From Terriglobales bacterium (GTDB lineage Bacteria; Acidobacteriota; Terriglobia; Terriglobales; SCQP01): a stretch of 35,300 nt of DNA. Each line of letters starts with the position of its first letter. Position 1 is the first letter of the stretch. Both the position numbers and the translations under genes were made by a program. The stretch spans positions 1 to 35,300 of the forward strand of contig JANWLQ010000024.1 in the NCBI GenBank assembly GCA_025450725.1. The letters run 5' to 3'. This document shows, piece by piece, positions 17,330 to 26,280 of this stretch. The notes under the pieces are model-generated. The model made no database searches and had not been told where the DNA came from. It saw only the letters and a list, made by a program, of their open reading frames with translations.

Positions 17330-17899
17330 ATGCTGGTCAATTGGAATCGCACCGACGTGGACGCCGCGCTCGCCCAGGCGCAGCAGTCCTCGCGACCCAT
17401 CCTGCTCGACTTCAGCGCCGCGCCGCATTGATCCGCCTGCGCTCGGCTGGAAGCCGAGGATTACTCTGACCCCGCCACCGCCGACTACATCAACCGCGAG
17501 TTCGTCCCGGTCGAGGCCCACATCAAGGAAAATCCCGCCTGGTTCAAGCGCTTCAGCGTAGCCTGGACCCCAACCTTCATCGTCCTCGACCCCTCCGGCC
17601 GCGAACAATTCCGCAGCGAAGGCTATCTTCCGCCGCGCGAATTTCGCGCCGCGCTCGCCCTCGGCCACGCCCGGGCCGCCTTTCAGCAGAAAAAGTTCGA
17701 CCTCTCCGAGCGGGAATTCCGCCAGTTAATCGAGCAGTATCCCGACACCGCTGCCGCGCCTGAGGCACTCTACTGGGCCACCGTGAGCGGCTACCAGCGC
17801 GACCACGACCCCAAACGGTTCCGCCCCCTGGCGGAAGAACTCCAGCAAAAATACCCCGGCAGCATTTGGACCAAGAAAGCCGCCTTCTGGCTGGGTTAA
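17330..17899 (+). CDS. Candidate selenoprotein: thioredoxin-fold protein with UxxC motif and TPR-like C-terminus (TGA at 17429-17431 read as Sec)
   Basis: One frame open except a single TGA: MLVNWNRTDVDAALAQAQQSSRPILLDFSAAPH-U-SACARLEAEDYSDPATADYINREFVPVEAHIKENPAWFKRFSVAWTPTFIVLDPSGREQFRSEGYLPPREFRAALALGHARAAFQQKKFDLSEREFRQLIEQYPDTAAAPEALYWATVSGYQRDHDPKRFRPLAEELQQKYPGSIWTKKAAFWLG*. Thioredoxin-fold features (LLDFSA.P..., cis-Pro WTPTFIVLDPSG) flank the TGA; no ATG downstream of the TGA in this frame. Confidence 0.8.
17442..17458 (+). promoter_or_regulatory. Putative bacterial SECIS hairpin CUCGGC-UGGAA-GCCGAG
   Basis: Perfect 6-bp stem; apical loop UGGAA has G at position 2; 16 nt between UGA and the apical loop. 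Confidence 0.65.
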
Positions 17900-19182
17900 C
17901 TCCCCACCGCGGCCGGCTTTTCCGTCATCAGCAGATCAATCGCCTCGAGCGCCCGTCCCGTCGCGCCCCGCTGCGATTCCAGCAGCGCCCGCGCGGCGCC
18001 GCCCACCCGGGTCCGCAATTCGTTGTCGTCCAGCAGCCGCTGCCATACATGCGCCAGCTCATGCGCGCTGCCCGCGCGCAGCGCCGCCCCCACGGCCAGA
18101 AACTGCTCCGCAATGGCGGCGAAGTTCTCCATGTGCGGACCGAAAATCACCGGTACACCCCAATACGCCGGCTCCAAAATGTTGTGCCCTCCGTGGGCCG
18201 CCAGGCTGCCGCCGATGAAGGCCGACTCCGCCAACTGATAGACCGTCGCCAGCTCCCCCAACGAATCGAGCAGCAGCACTCCGCCCACGTGCAGCCCGGC
18301 CGTCTCGATCTGAGAACGTTTGGTCCACGCCAGCCCCCGCCCCGCCACCAACTCCCCCGCTTCCTGAAATCGCTGCGGATGCCGCGGCGCCAGTACCAGC
18401 AGCATCGTCTCCGGCCGAGCCGCCGTCTTCAGCAGGCGCTGGTACGCATCGAGCACCGGCCCCTCTTCGCCCTCCATCGTGCTGCCCGCCACCAACACCC
18501 GCGTAATCCCCGCCGCCGCCAACTTCCCCGACAGCGTCCGCAAAAACCCCGACTGCGCCGGTGGAATCAAATCGAATTTCAAATTGCCCGCCACCTGCAC
18601 CCGGCTTGCGTCCGCGCCCAAATCCAGCACCCGCTCGGCGTCCGTCGCAGTCTGCATCAAAAAATGCGCGCCGCCCAGTGTCGGCCGCAGCCACCGCCGC
18701 ACCAGCCGGTACCGCGCGTAGCTGCGCCCTGACACCCGGCCGTTGATGAACATCACCGGTACACCGCGCAGCCGCGCCTCGCGCAGAAAATTCGGCCAAA
18801 TCTCGGTCTCGGCGATCAGCACCAGTTCCGGCCGGATGGCGTCAAACGAGCGCCGCACCACATGCCTGAAGTCTAAAGGAAAATAAAAAATCCGGTCTGC
18901 CTGAATCCGTCGCTCCGCCACGCTGCGCCCCGTCGCCGTTGTCACCGACAGCACCACCGCCCGCGCCGGATAGCGGTCCCGCAACTGCCCAATTAACCGC
19001 TCCACCGCCAGTGCCTCGCCCACCGACACGGCGTGGATCCAAATCGTCCCCCGCCCCGCCCCGCGCACCCTGCCGAAGCGCTCCCCCACACAGCGCGTGT
19101 AGCGTCCGTCCGGCGTGTCGCGCAGCAACAGCCACGGCGTCAGCGCCACCAGTCCGCAGGCCAGTATGAAAGAGTAAATCAA
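17896..19182 (-). CDS. waaA: 3-deoxy-D-manno-octulosonic acid transferase
   Basis: IWIHAVSVGEALAVERLI...AETEIWPNFLREARLRGVPVMFINGRVSGRSYARY...VAGSTMEGEE...AFIGGSLAAHGGHNILEPAYWGVPVIFGPHMENF; TTG start. Confidence 0.95.
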   Translation of the reverse strand: MIYSFILACGLVALTPWLLLRDTPDGRYTRCVGERFGRVRGAGRGTIWIHAVSVGEALAVERLIGQLRDRYPARAVVLSVTTATGRSVAERRIQADRIFYFPLDFRHVVRRSFDAIRPELVLIAETEIWPNFLREARLRGVPVMFINGRVSGRSYARYRLVRRWLRPTLGGAHFLMQTATDAERVLDLGADASRVQVAGNLKFDLIPPAQSGFLRTLSGKLAAAGITRVLVAGSTMEGEEGPVLDAYQRLLKTAARPETMLLVLAPRHPQRFQEAGELVAGRGLAWTKRSQIETAGLHVGGVLLLDSLGELATVYQLAESAFIGGSLAAHGGHNILEPAYWGVPVIFGPHMENFAAIAEQFLAVGAALRAGSAHELAHVWQRLLDDNELRTRVGGAARALLESQRGATGRALEAIDLLMTEKPAAVGS

Positions 19183-19205
19183 GGTTCCGGCTGTTAAAAT
19201 GAAAT

Positions 19206-21500
19206 GTGTCCCTGCTCGCCGAACTCAATCCCCAACAGCGCGCCGCGGTCGAGCATGTCGAGGGCCCGCTGCTGATTCTCGCCGGCGCCGGCAGCGGCAA
19301 GACTCGCGTCATCACGCATCGTATCGCTCATCTCATTGCCCATTATCGCATCCCGGCCTCTTCGATCCTGGCGATGACCTTCACCAACAAGGCCGCCGAG
19401 GAAATGCAATCCCGCGTCGCCTCGCTGCTCAGCTATGAGGCCTACGCCCAGCCCCAGCTCTCGACCTTCCACTCCTTCTGTGTGCGTTCTCTCCGCCGCG
19501 ACTATCCCGCCATCGGCGGCAAGCGTGACTTCGTCATCTACGCCGACGACGAACAACTGCGCCTGATCAAAACGCTGGTCAAGTCCCTCGGCCTCGACGA
19601 CAAGTCCTTCGCCCCGCGCCAGGTCTTAAGCAAAATCTCCGGCGCCAAAAACCGAGGCCTATCGCCGCGGCAGTACCTCGCCATGGCCAGCGACCCCAAG
19701 CACGAACGCATCGCCATGCTTTATGAGCGCTACCAAAACGGCCTCCGCCTCGCCAACGCCCTCGACTTCGACGATCTGCTGCTGGAAACCGAGCGCCTGC
19801 TCCGCCAAAGCCCCGAAGTCGCCGAGCGCTACAACCAGCGCTATCCCTACATCATGATTGACGAATATCAGGACACCAACCGTCCCCAGTACGAGTTAAT
19901 GCGCCTGCTCACCAGTAAAACGCAAAACCTATGCGTCGTCGGCGACGAGGACCAAAGCATCTATTCCTGGCGCGGCGCCGACATCCGCAATATCCTCGAT
20001 TTCGAGCGTGACTACCCCTCCACCCGGGTCATCCGCCTCGAACAAAACTACCGCTCGACCAAAAACATTCTTGAAGCCGCCTCCTCGGTCGTCGCCAACA
20101 ACGTCGAACGCAAAGGCAAGGTCCTCTGGACCCAGGCCGAAGCCGGCCCCAAAGTCGGCTACTATCTCGCCCCCGAGGCCGAAGGCGAAGCCCTCTTCGC
20201 CGCTGAAACCATCCGCGCCTCGCTCGCCGCGAATCCCAGTCGTTCCATCGCCATTCTCTACCGCACCAACGCCCAGTCCCGCCTTTTCGAAGAGGCCTTA
20301 CGCCGCTACGGTCTCGCCTACCGCGTCATCGGCGGCTTCAGCTTTTACGAACGCGCCGAGGTGCGCGACATCCTCGCCTACCTCCGCGTGGCCGCCAACC
20401 CCGCAGACTCGATCGGCCTGCTGCGCATCATCAACACGCCCACTCGCGGCATCGGCAAGTCCACCGTTGACTCCCTCGAACACTTCGCGCTCGAACAGAA
20501 CCTCAGTCTGCTGCAAGCCATCGAGCGCGGCCTCGAGCGCACAGCCGGCCTCACCCCCCGCGCCCTGCAATCTCTCGCCGAGTTTTACAAACTCATGGCC
20601 GAACTCCGCACCCTGGCGCTCGTCCCCACCCCGGTGGACGAAATGGTCAAGCGCATCATCGAACGCACCGGCTACGCCAAGATGCTGCAAGCCGAAGCCA
20701 CGCCCGAGGCCGAAGGCCGCTTGGAGAATCTGAACGAACTCATCAACGCCGCCACCGACGCCGCCGCCCGCGGCGAGGACATTGCCGGTTTCCTCGACCA
20801 CGCCGCTCTCATCAGCGATCAGGACGACTACGACCCCACCGCCGCCGTCCAGCTCATGTCGCTGCACGCCGCCAAGGGGCTCGAATTCGCCACCGTTTTC
20901 CTCGCCGGCTTGGAAGAAGGCCTCTTCCCCCACAGCCGCACTTCCCAAAGTCCGAATGAGCTCGAAGAAGAGCGCCGCCTCTGCTACGTCGGCATGACCC
21001 GCGCCCGCCAACAGCTCTATCTCACCCACGCAGCCCGCCGTCGCCGCTACGCCGGCCAGGCCAGCGAACCCTCCCTGCCCTCGCGCTTTCTCAGCGAGGT
21101 GCCCCAGGCACTTTTGCAGGATCTATCGCCCGCCGCCGCCCCCCTCGGCCGCCGTTACGTCACGGAAGGTTATAACCAGGACGAATGCCCGAAACCCTTT
21201 GCCGCCTCCGGCCGTCCTACCTATAACTCGGTGGAAAGTATCCACCAGTTCTTTCAACGCCCCGGAACCCAGCGTCCGCCGGCTTTCGACCCGCCGGCCG
21301 TGCCGCCTCGCGCCGCCGCCGGCTCGAATGTCAAACTCCCCCTGTCGCGCACGGGGGCGCGCGTCCGCCACGCTAAGTTCGGCGTCGGCACCGTGCTGCG
21401 CGTCGAGGGCGAGGGCGACCAAACCAAGCTCACCATCTCGTTCCCCGGTTACGGACTGAAAAAACTCGTCGAGAAAATGGCCGGCCTGCAGCCGGCATAA
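19206..21500 (+). CDS. ATP-dependent DNA helicase UvrD/PcrA
   Basis: LNPQQRAAVEHVEGPLLILAGAGSGKTRVITHRIAHLI, DEYQDTNRPQYELMRLL, VVGDEDQSIYSWRGADIRNIL, Tudor-like C-terminus; GTG start. Confidence 0.96.
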   Translation: MSLLAELNPQQRAAVEHVEGPLLILAGAGSGKTRVITHRIAHLIAHYRIPASSILAMTFTNKAAEEMQSRVASLLSYEAYAQPQLSTFHSFCVRSLRRDYPAIGGKRDFVIYADDEQLRLIKTLVKSLGLDDKSFAPRQVLSKISGAKNRGLSPRQYLAMASDPKHERIAMLYERYQNGLRLANALDFDDLLLETERLLRQSPEVAERYNQRYPYIMIDEYQDTNRPQYELMRLLTSKTQNLCVVGDEDQSIYSWRGADIRNILDFERDYPSTRVIRLEQNYRSTKNILEAASSVVANNVERKGKVLWTQAEAGPKVGYYLAPEAEGEALFAAETIRASLAANPSRSIAILYRTNAQSRLFEEALRRYGLAYRVIGGFSFYERAEVRDILAYLRVAANPADSIGLLRIINTPTRGIGKSTVDSLEHFALEQNLSLLQAIERGLERTAGLTPRALQSLAEFYKLMAELRTLALVPTPVDEMVKRIIERTGYAKMLQAEATPEAEGRLENLNELINAATDAAARGEDIAGFLDHAALISDQDDYDPTAAVQLMSLHAAKGLEFATVFLAGLEEGLFPHSRTSQSPNELEEERRLCYVGMTRARQQLYLTHAARRRRYAGQASEPSLPSRFLSEVPQALLQDLSPAAAPLGRRYVTEGYNQDECPKPFAASGRPTYNSVESIHQFFQRPGTQRPPAFDPPAVPPRAAAGSNVKLPLSRTGARVRHAKFGVGTVLRVEGEGDQTKLTISFPGYGLKKLVEKMAGLQPA

Positions 21501-21509
21501 AGGTAAACA

Positions 21510-22247
21510 ATGCTGGCATTCGCACTGCTGCTGCTCACTCCTCTTCAAACCGCCTCGAACATTCACGCCAAAGAGTTGGTCTCGAGCGCCATCGCGATCA
21601 TGGGCGGCGATCATTACCTGCAGGCCAACGAGCGCAGCGGCAACGGACGCGTCTACACGTTTACCTCGACCGGCGATCTCGCCACCCCCGGAGACGTTTT
21701 CTGGAGCTACTACCGCTTTCCCTCCGACGAACGCATCGAGCTGACCAAGCACCACAGCATCATCTACATCTACTCCGCCGACCGCGGATGGGAAATCACC
21801 TACAAAGGCGTCGCCCCCATGCTGCGCAAGCAGTTGACCGCCTACCAGGACGCCAGCCGCCACTCCCTCGACGTAATTTTAAAAACCTGGGTCGGCAACC
21901 CGCAAACCCTAATGCTGTACCAGGGCCTGTCGAGCATAGACCAGGCCCAGGTCGAGTCCGTCGCCTTCACCACCGGCGACGGCGACAACGCCGTGGTCGA
22001 TTTCTCGATCACCACCCACCTCCCGCTGCGCGTCCATTGGCGTCGCGAAGATCCCGATACTGGCGGCCATTACGAGGAATCGGTAATCTACGGCAACTGG
22101 GTCCGCATCGGCGCGATCTACACCCCCTTCGCCCTCGACCACTTCGAAGGCACCCAGCGCGTCGACCAGCGCTTCTATACCAACGTCAGCTTCGCCCCCT
22201 TCCCCGATTCAATGTTCCAACCCACTCCCATCGGCAAGAAGCACTAA
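21510..22247 (+). CDS. Secreted LolA/outer-membrane-lipoprotein-sorting-like hypothetical protein
   Basis: Signal peptide, AIAIMGGDHYLQANERSGNGRVYTF... beta-rich sequence; family assignment tentative. Confidence 0.6.
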   Translation: MLAFALLLLTPLQTASNIHAKELVSSAIAIMGGDHYLQANERSGNGRVYTFTSTGDLATPGDVFWSYYRFPSDERIELTKHHSIIYIYSADRGWEITYKGVAPMLRKQLTAYQDASRHSLDVILKTWVGNPQTLMLYQGLSSIDQAQVESVAFTTGDGDNAVVDFSITTHLPLRVHWRREDPDTGGHYEESVIYGNWVRIGAIYTPFALDHFEGTQRVDQRFYTNVSFAPFPDSMFQPTPIGKKH

Positions 22248-22251
22248 ATAG

Positions 22252-22287
22252 CTGCGGGGCCCGGCGCAAATGTGCCGGGCCCCGCAG
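22252..22287. terminator. 14-bp perfect GC-rich hairpin between convergent genes
   Basis: CTGCGGGGCCCGGC-gcaaatgt-GCCGGGCCCCGCAG, 4 nt after the stop at 22247. Confidence 0.75.
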
Positions 22288-22303
22288 TGAAATCAAATCC
22301 CTT

Positions 22304-22546
22304 TCAAAGGCTGTTGAGCAAGTATCGCGCTTGCGCGATCACTTGCTGCGCGATCGCTGGCGGCACCCGACCCGAGTTCACCATCCCGTTGAGCTGATTG
22401 ATGAACGCGCCCAGTTGCCCGGAGGCTGCGTTGGTATTCCCCTTGGCCACTGACGCCAGTGCGTTCGGGGCCTTCGTGAGCAGCGCGCCCGAGTTCCCCG
22501 AAAGCGCCGCCGGAAGTCTTTGTAGTGGCGAAGTCGGGCTTCTCCG
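22304..22546 (-). pseudogene. Remnant of an extracellular-protein C-terminus (FIMAH-like), in frame directly after the guaB stop codon
   Basis: 80 sense codons plus TGA: RRSPTSPLQRLPAALSGNSGALLTKAPNALASVAKGNTNAASGQLGAFINQLNGMVNSGRVPPAIAQQVIAQARYLLNSL*; no plausible start. Confidence 0.5.
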
Positions 22547-24070
22547 CTAATCGCTCTGACCGTGGTAGTTCGGCGCCTCTTGCGTCACGGTCACATCGTG
22601 CACGTGGCTTTCGCGCAATCCGGCGTTGGAAATCCGTATGAACCGCGCCCGCGTCTGAAAATCGGCGATGGTCCGGCACCCGCAATAACCCATCCCCGCC
22701 CGCAATCCGCCCACTAACTGGTGCACCATCGCCGCCAGCGAACCTTTATAAGGTACGCGTCCTTCGATTCCCTCCGGCACCAATTTGCTGCTGCGGTTGT
22801 TCTCCCCGCTCGCCGTGCCGTTCTCATCGGTCATGTGCTGACCGTAACGCTCCGCCGAGCCCGCTTCCATGGCCGCCAGCGAACCCATGCCGCGGTAACT
22901 CTTGAACGACCGGCCTTGGTAAAGAATAATATCGCCCGGGCTTTCATGGGTTCCGGCGAATAGGCTCCCGATCATCACCGAACTCGCTCCCGCCGCGATC
23001 GCCTTGCTGATGTCGCCCGAATATTTCACCCCGCCATCGGAAATGATCGGCACCTCGCCGCCGGCCTCAACGCTGGCGCGCACCGCCGCCGCGATGGCGG
23101 TAATCTGCGGCACCCCGGCGCCGGTCACAATGCGCGTCGTGCAGATCGAGCCCGGCCCGATGCCGACCTTGATCCCGTCCGCGCCCGCCGCGATTAAATC
23201 CCGCGCCCCCTCGTAGCTCGCCACGTTCCCCGCCAGCACGTCCAAATGCGGCAGCGCGGCCTTGATCTTGCGCAATGCCTCAAGCACCCGCTGCGAATGC
23301 CCGTGCGCGGTATCAATCGCCAGCACGTCCACTTTTTTCGCCGCCATTTCCTGCGCCCGTTCCAGGTAATCGCCGGTCGCGCCCACCGCCGCCGCCACCC
23401 GCAGCCGCCCCTGATCGTCTTTCGCCGCCAGCGGATATTTCAGCTTCTTTTGAATGTCCTTGACCGTGATCAGCCCCTTCAACATGTAGCGGTCGTCCAC
23501 AACCAGCAGTTTCTCCACCCGGTGCCGGTGCAAGATGGCCTCGGCTTCCGCGAGCGTCGTCCCCACCGGAACCGTGATCAGGTTCTCCTTGGTCATGACT
23601 TCGCCGATCGGAATATCCGTGCGCGTCTCAAAGCGCAAATCGCGGTTCGTGAGAATGCCGACCAGCTTCCCGCCCCGCGTCACCGGCAGCCCCGAGATCT
23701 TGTATTTGCGCATCATCTCGAGCGCCTCTGAAATACGCTGATCCGGCCCCATCGTCACCGGGTCCACGATCATACCACTTTCCGAGCGCTTGACCTTGTC
23801 CACCTCGTCTGCCTGCTGCTCGATCGAGAGGTTGCGGTGGATCACCCCCAGCCCGCCCTGCTGCGCCAGCGAAATGGCCAGCCGCGCTTCGGTGACTGTG
23901 TCCATCGCCGCCGAAATGATCGGAATGTTCAGCCGAATCCGGCGGCTCAACCGTGTGGCCGTCTCCACCTCCGTCGGCAGCAGGTCGGAGTATGCCGGTA
24001 CCAGTAGAACATCATCAAACGTCAGCGACTCGGGGACGGGAAATTCAATCATGGTGGGTAAGCCTTTCAT
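22547..24070 (-). CDS. guaB: Inosine-5'-monophosphate dehydrogenase
   Basis: [25 protein letters not shown] domains, [41 protein letters not shown]. Start at 24070 ([10 protein letters not shown]) or 24052 (MIEF). Confidence 0.96.
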   Translation of the reverse strand: MKGLPTMIEFPVPESLTFDDVLLVPAYSDLLPTEVETATRLSRRIRLNIPIISAAMDTVTEARLAISLAQQGGLGVIHRNLSIEQQADEVDKVKRSESGMIVDPVTMGPDQRISEALEMMRKYKISGLPVTRGGKLVGILTNRDLRFETRTDIPIGEVMTKENLITVPVGTTLAEAEAILHRHRVEKLLVVDDRYMLKGLITVKDIQKKLKYPLAAKDDQGRLRVAAAVGATGDYLERAQEMAAKKVDVLAIDTAHGHSQRVLEALRKIKAALPHLDVLAGNVASYEGARDLIAAGADGIKVGIGPGSICTTRIVTGAGVPQITAIAAAVRASVEAGGEVPIISDGGVKYSGDISKAIAAGASSVMIGSLFAGTHESPGDIILYQGRSFKSYRGMGSLAAMEAGSAERYGQHMTDENGTASGENNRSSKLVPEGIEGRVPYKGSLAAMVHQLVGGLRAGMGYCGCRTIADFQTRARFIRISNAGLRESHVHDVTVTQEAPNYHGQSD

Positions 24071-24091
24071 TTTACCTGAGACAATAGAAAC

Positions 24092-25288
24092 ATGCCGATC
24101 CCCACGATTAACGTGGACCCGTTCGCGATCCAGGTGATCGCCGATGACCCTTGGCCCGCCATTGCGCCCTCCACCGGCGCCGGAATCGCCCAATGGGTGG
24201 AAGCCATGCTGGCCCGCGCCGGCGCTGCCGAAGCCGTCGAAGCTACGATCACCGGCCACATCTGGATCAGCGACCGCTGGCAAGCCGAGATCACCGTCAA
24301 CGGCAAACGCCACTCCGAGGAAGCCGCCTTCGACCAGGGCCACCACTGCCTCTACCGGCTGGTGCAATTCGCGGCGTCCGAGTTGAAGCTCGACCTTCCC
24401 GACCCCCTGACCCGCGCCTTCGATGATTGGCAAACCCACTCCCCGGGCGCGCTGCTGGCCTATTTCGCCGGCGATTACCGCCGCGCGTTTGAACTCGACC
24501 CCGCCATGCCCGCGCCCCGCATCGCCCTTGCTCGCCAGCAACTGGCTCGTAATGACGCCCGCGCCGCGGCCGGATTAATGCAGGGCGCCACCGTGCATGA
24601 TGCCCAGGCCGCCGCCGAACTCGGCATCGCCATTTGGGCCGGCGCCCCCGGCACGGGCGAAGCCGCCGCCGCCGTCGCCGAAATCGCCGCCCTGCTTTTG
24701 CAGCAAGCCGTCAAGGCCAACCCTGATGATGCCGTGGCCGCTGCCGCCCTCGCCGCGCTCCTCGTTCGCCGCGGCGCCGAAGGCCAGGCGCTCGACGAGG
24801 CGCTGCTGCTCGCCACCCACGCCACGCAACTCGCCGCCGACGACTTCCGCTGTTGGGCCGCCCTCGCCGACGTTCATCGCGCCCAGGGCGACATGCAACA
24901 GGCCGGATTTTTTTACGGCTTTGCCCTCCGCCTCGAACCCAACGCCCCCACCGTACTCAAGGATGCCGCCGCCACCTGGCTCATTGCCCGCGATCTCGAC
25001 CGCGCGCTTCCTCTTATCGAGCAGGCGCTCGCCCTCGCCCCCACCGACGCCGAAAACTGGGGCAATCTCGCCTTCGCCCGCGACCTCGCCGGCACCCCCG
25101 CCCCCGCACTCGAGGCCGCCCGCCACGCCACTGGCGCCAACCCCGCCGACCCCCGCCTGCATATCCTGCACGGCGACCAAGCCATCAAGGCCGGGAAAAA
25201 AACCGAGGCCCTCGACGCCTGGGCCCGCGCCACCGCGATTGACTCCAGCTTGCTCATCAATCCCCAGGGCGGCAATATAGGTATCTAA
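24092..25288 (+). CDS. TPR-repeat protein
   Basis: Ala-rich helical repeats ([74 protein letters not shown]...). Confidence 0.8.
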   Translation: MPIPTINVDPFAIQVIADDPWPAIAPSTGAGIAQWVEAMLARAGAAEAVEATITGHIWISDRWQAEITVNGKRHSEEAAFDQGHHCLYRLVQFAASELKLDLPDPLTRAFDDWQTHSPGALLAYFAGDYRRAFELDPAMPAPRIALARQQLARNDARAAAGLMQGATVHDAQAAAELGIAIWAGAPGTGEAAAAVAEIAALLLQQAVKANPDDAVAAAALAALLVRRGAEGQALDEALLLATHATQLAADDFRCWAALADVHRAQGDMQQAGFFYGFALRLEPNAPTVLKDAAATWLIARDLDRALPLIEQALALAPTDAENWGNLAFARDLAGTPAPALEAARHATGANPADPRLHILHGDQAIKAGKKTEALDAWARATAIDSSLLINPQGGNIGI

Positions 25289-25304
25289 CCAGGTAGTGAA
25301 CCCT

Positions 25305-25637
25305 ATGCCCGACATCGAAATCACTCCCGCCGAACTGCACCAGCGTCTCTCCGCCGGCGAGCCCCTCCGCCTGCTCGATGTGCGCGAGCCTTGGGAATTC
25401 GAACAAGCCTCGCTCGCCACCGCCGAGAACATTCCCCTCAACCAAATCCCCATGCACCTCGAGGCCATGGCCGCGAGCGACGCTAACGCGGAAATCATCT
25501 GCTTCTGCCATTCCGGTCGCCGCAGCCTCACCGCCGCCGACTGGCTCCGCCGCTCCGGCGTCCCCGGCGCGCGCTCGCTCGCCGGCGGCATTGACCAATG
25601 GTCGCGCGACATTGATCCCTCTATTCCACGCTACTAA
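25305..25637 (+). CDS. Rhodanese-like domain protein
   Basis: ITPAELHQRLSAGEPLRLLDVREPWEFEQASLATAENIPLNQI...IICFCHSGRRSLTAADWLRRSG...LAGGIDQWS. Confidence 0.92.
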   Translation: MPDIEITPAELHQRLSAGEPLRLLDVREPWEFEQASLATAENIPLNQIPMHLEAMAASDANAEIICFCHSGRRSLTAADWLRRSGVPGARSLAGGIDQWSRDIDPSIPRY

Positions 25638-25641
25638 CACC

Positions 25642-26268
25642 ATGCGCAAACTCACTTCCGCTCTCGCTCTCGTCTTATTGATCACTCTCGCCGGCTGCCA
25701 CCGCTCATCCACATCAACATCGGCCGTCACCGGACCCAAGCCCGCCCCTCCTGGCAGCTACACCGCCGACATCCAGACCGACCTGGGGACGATCACCGTG
25801 CAACTGTTTCCCCAGCAGGCGCCGCTCGCCGTCGGCAATTTCATCGGACTAGCCGAGGGCACGCAAGCCTGGCGCGACCCCGCCACCGGAACCGTCGAAA
25901 CTCACAAGCGTTTCTACGACGGCCTAACCTTCCACCGCGTTATTCCGCAGTTCATGATTCAGGGCGGCGACCACCTCGGCACCGGTTCCGGCGACGGCGG
26001 ATACCAATTCGCCAATGAAACGACACCGGACCTCACCTTCGATCGCCCCGGGCGTCTCGCCATGGCCAACGCCGGCCCCAATACCAACGGCACCCAATTC
26101 TTCATCACCACTGTCCCCTACGCCAGCCTCAACGGCAACTACACCATCTTCGGCCAGGTAACCAACGGACAGCAGGTCGCCGACGCCATCAGCCAGGTGC
26201 CCCGCGACGGCAGCGACAAACCGCTCACGCCCGTCCATATTGTCAAGATCACTATTCATCGCGGATAA
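25642..26268 (+). CDS. Peptidyl-prolyl cis-trans isomerase, cyclophilin-type lipoprotein
   Basis: Lipobox LITLAGC; FHRVIPQFMIQGGDHLGTGSGDGGYQFANE...NAGPNTNGTQFFITT...LNGNYTIFGQV. Confidence 0.94.
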   Translation: MRKLTSALALVLLITLAGCHRSSTSTSAVTGPKPAPPGSYTADIQTDLGTITVQLFPQQAPLAVGNFIGLAEGTQAWRDPATGTVETHKRFYDGLTFHRVIPQFMIQGGDHLGTGSGDGGYQFANETTPDLTFDRPGRLAMANAGPNTNGTQFFITTVPYASLNGNYTIFGQVTNGQQVADAISQVPRDGSDKPLTPVHIVKITIHRG

Positions 26269-26280
26269 CACTGGATTACT

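Noticed and set aside
17237-17668. Minus-strand 143-aa ORF over the TGA-containing gene
   Set aside because: Antisense shadow ORF in GC-rich DNA; no recognisable family, whereas the + frame has a clear thioredoxin-like sequence.
24575-25612. 345-aa minus ORF opposite the TPR and rhodanese genes
   Set aside because: Gly/Ala-rich shadow ORF crossing two well-supported genes.
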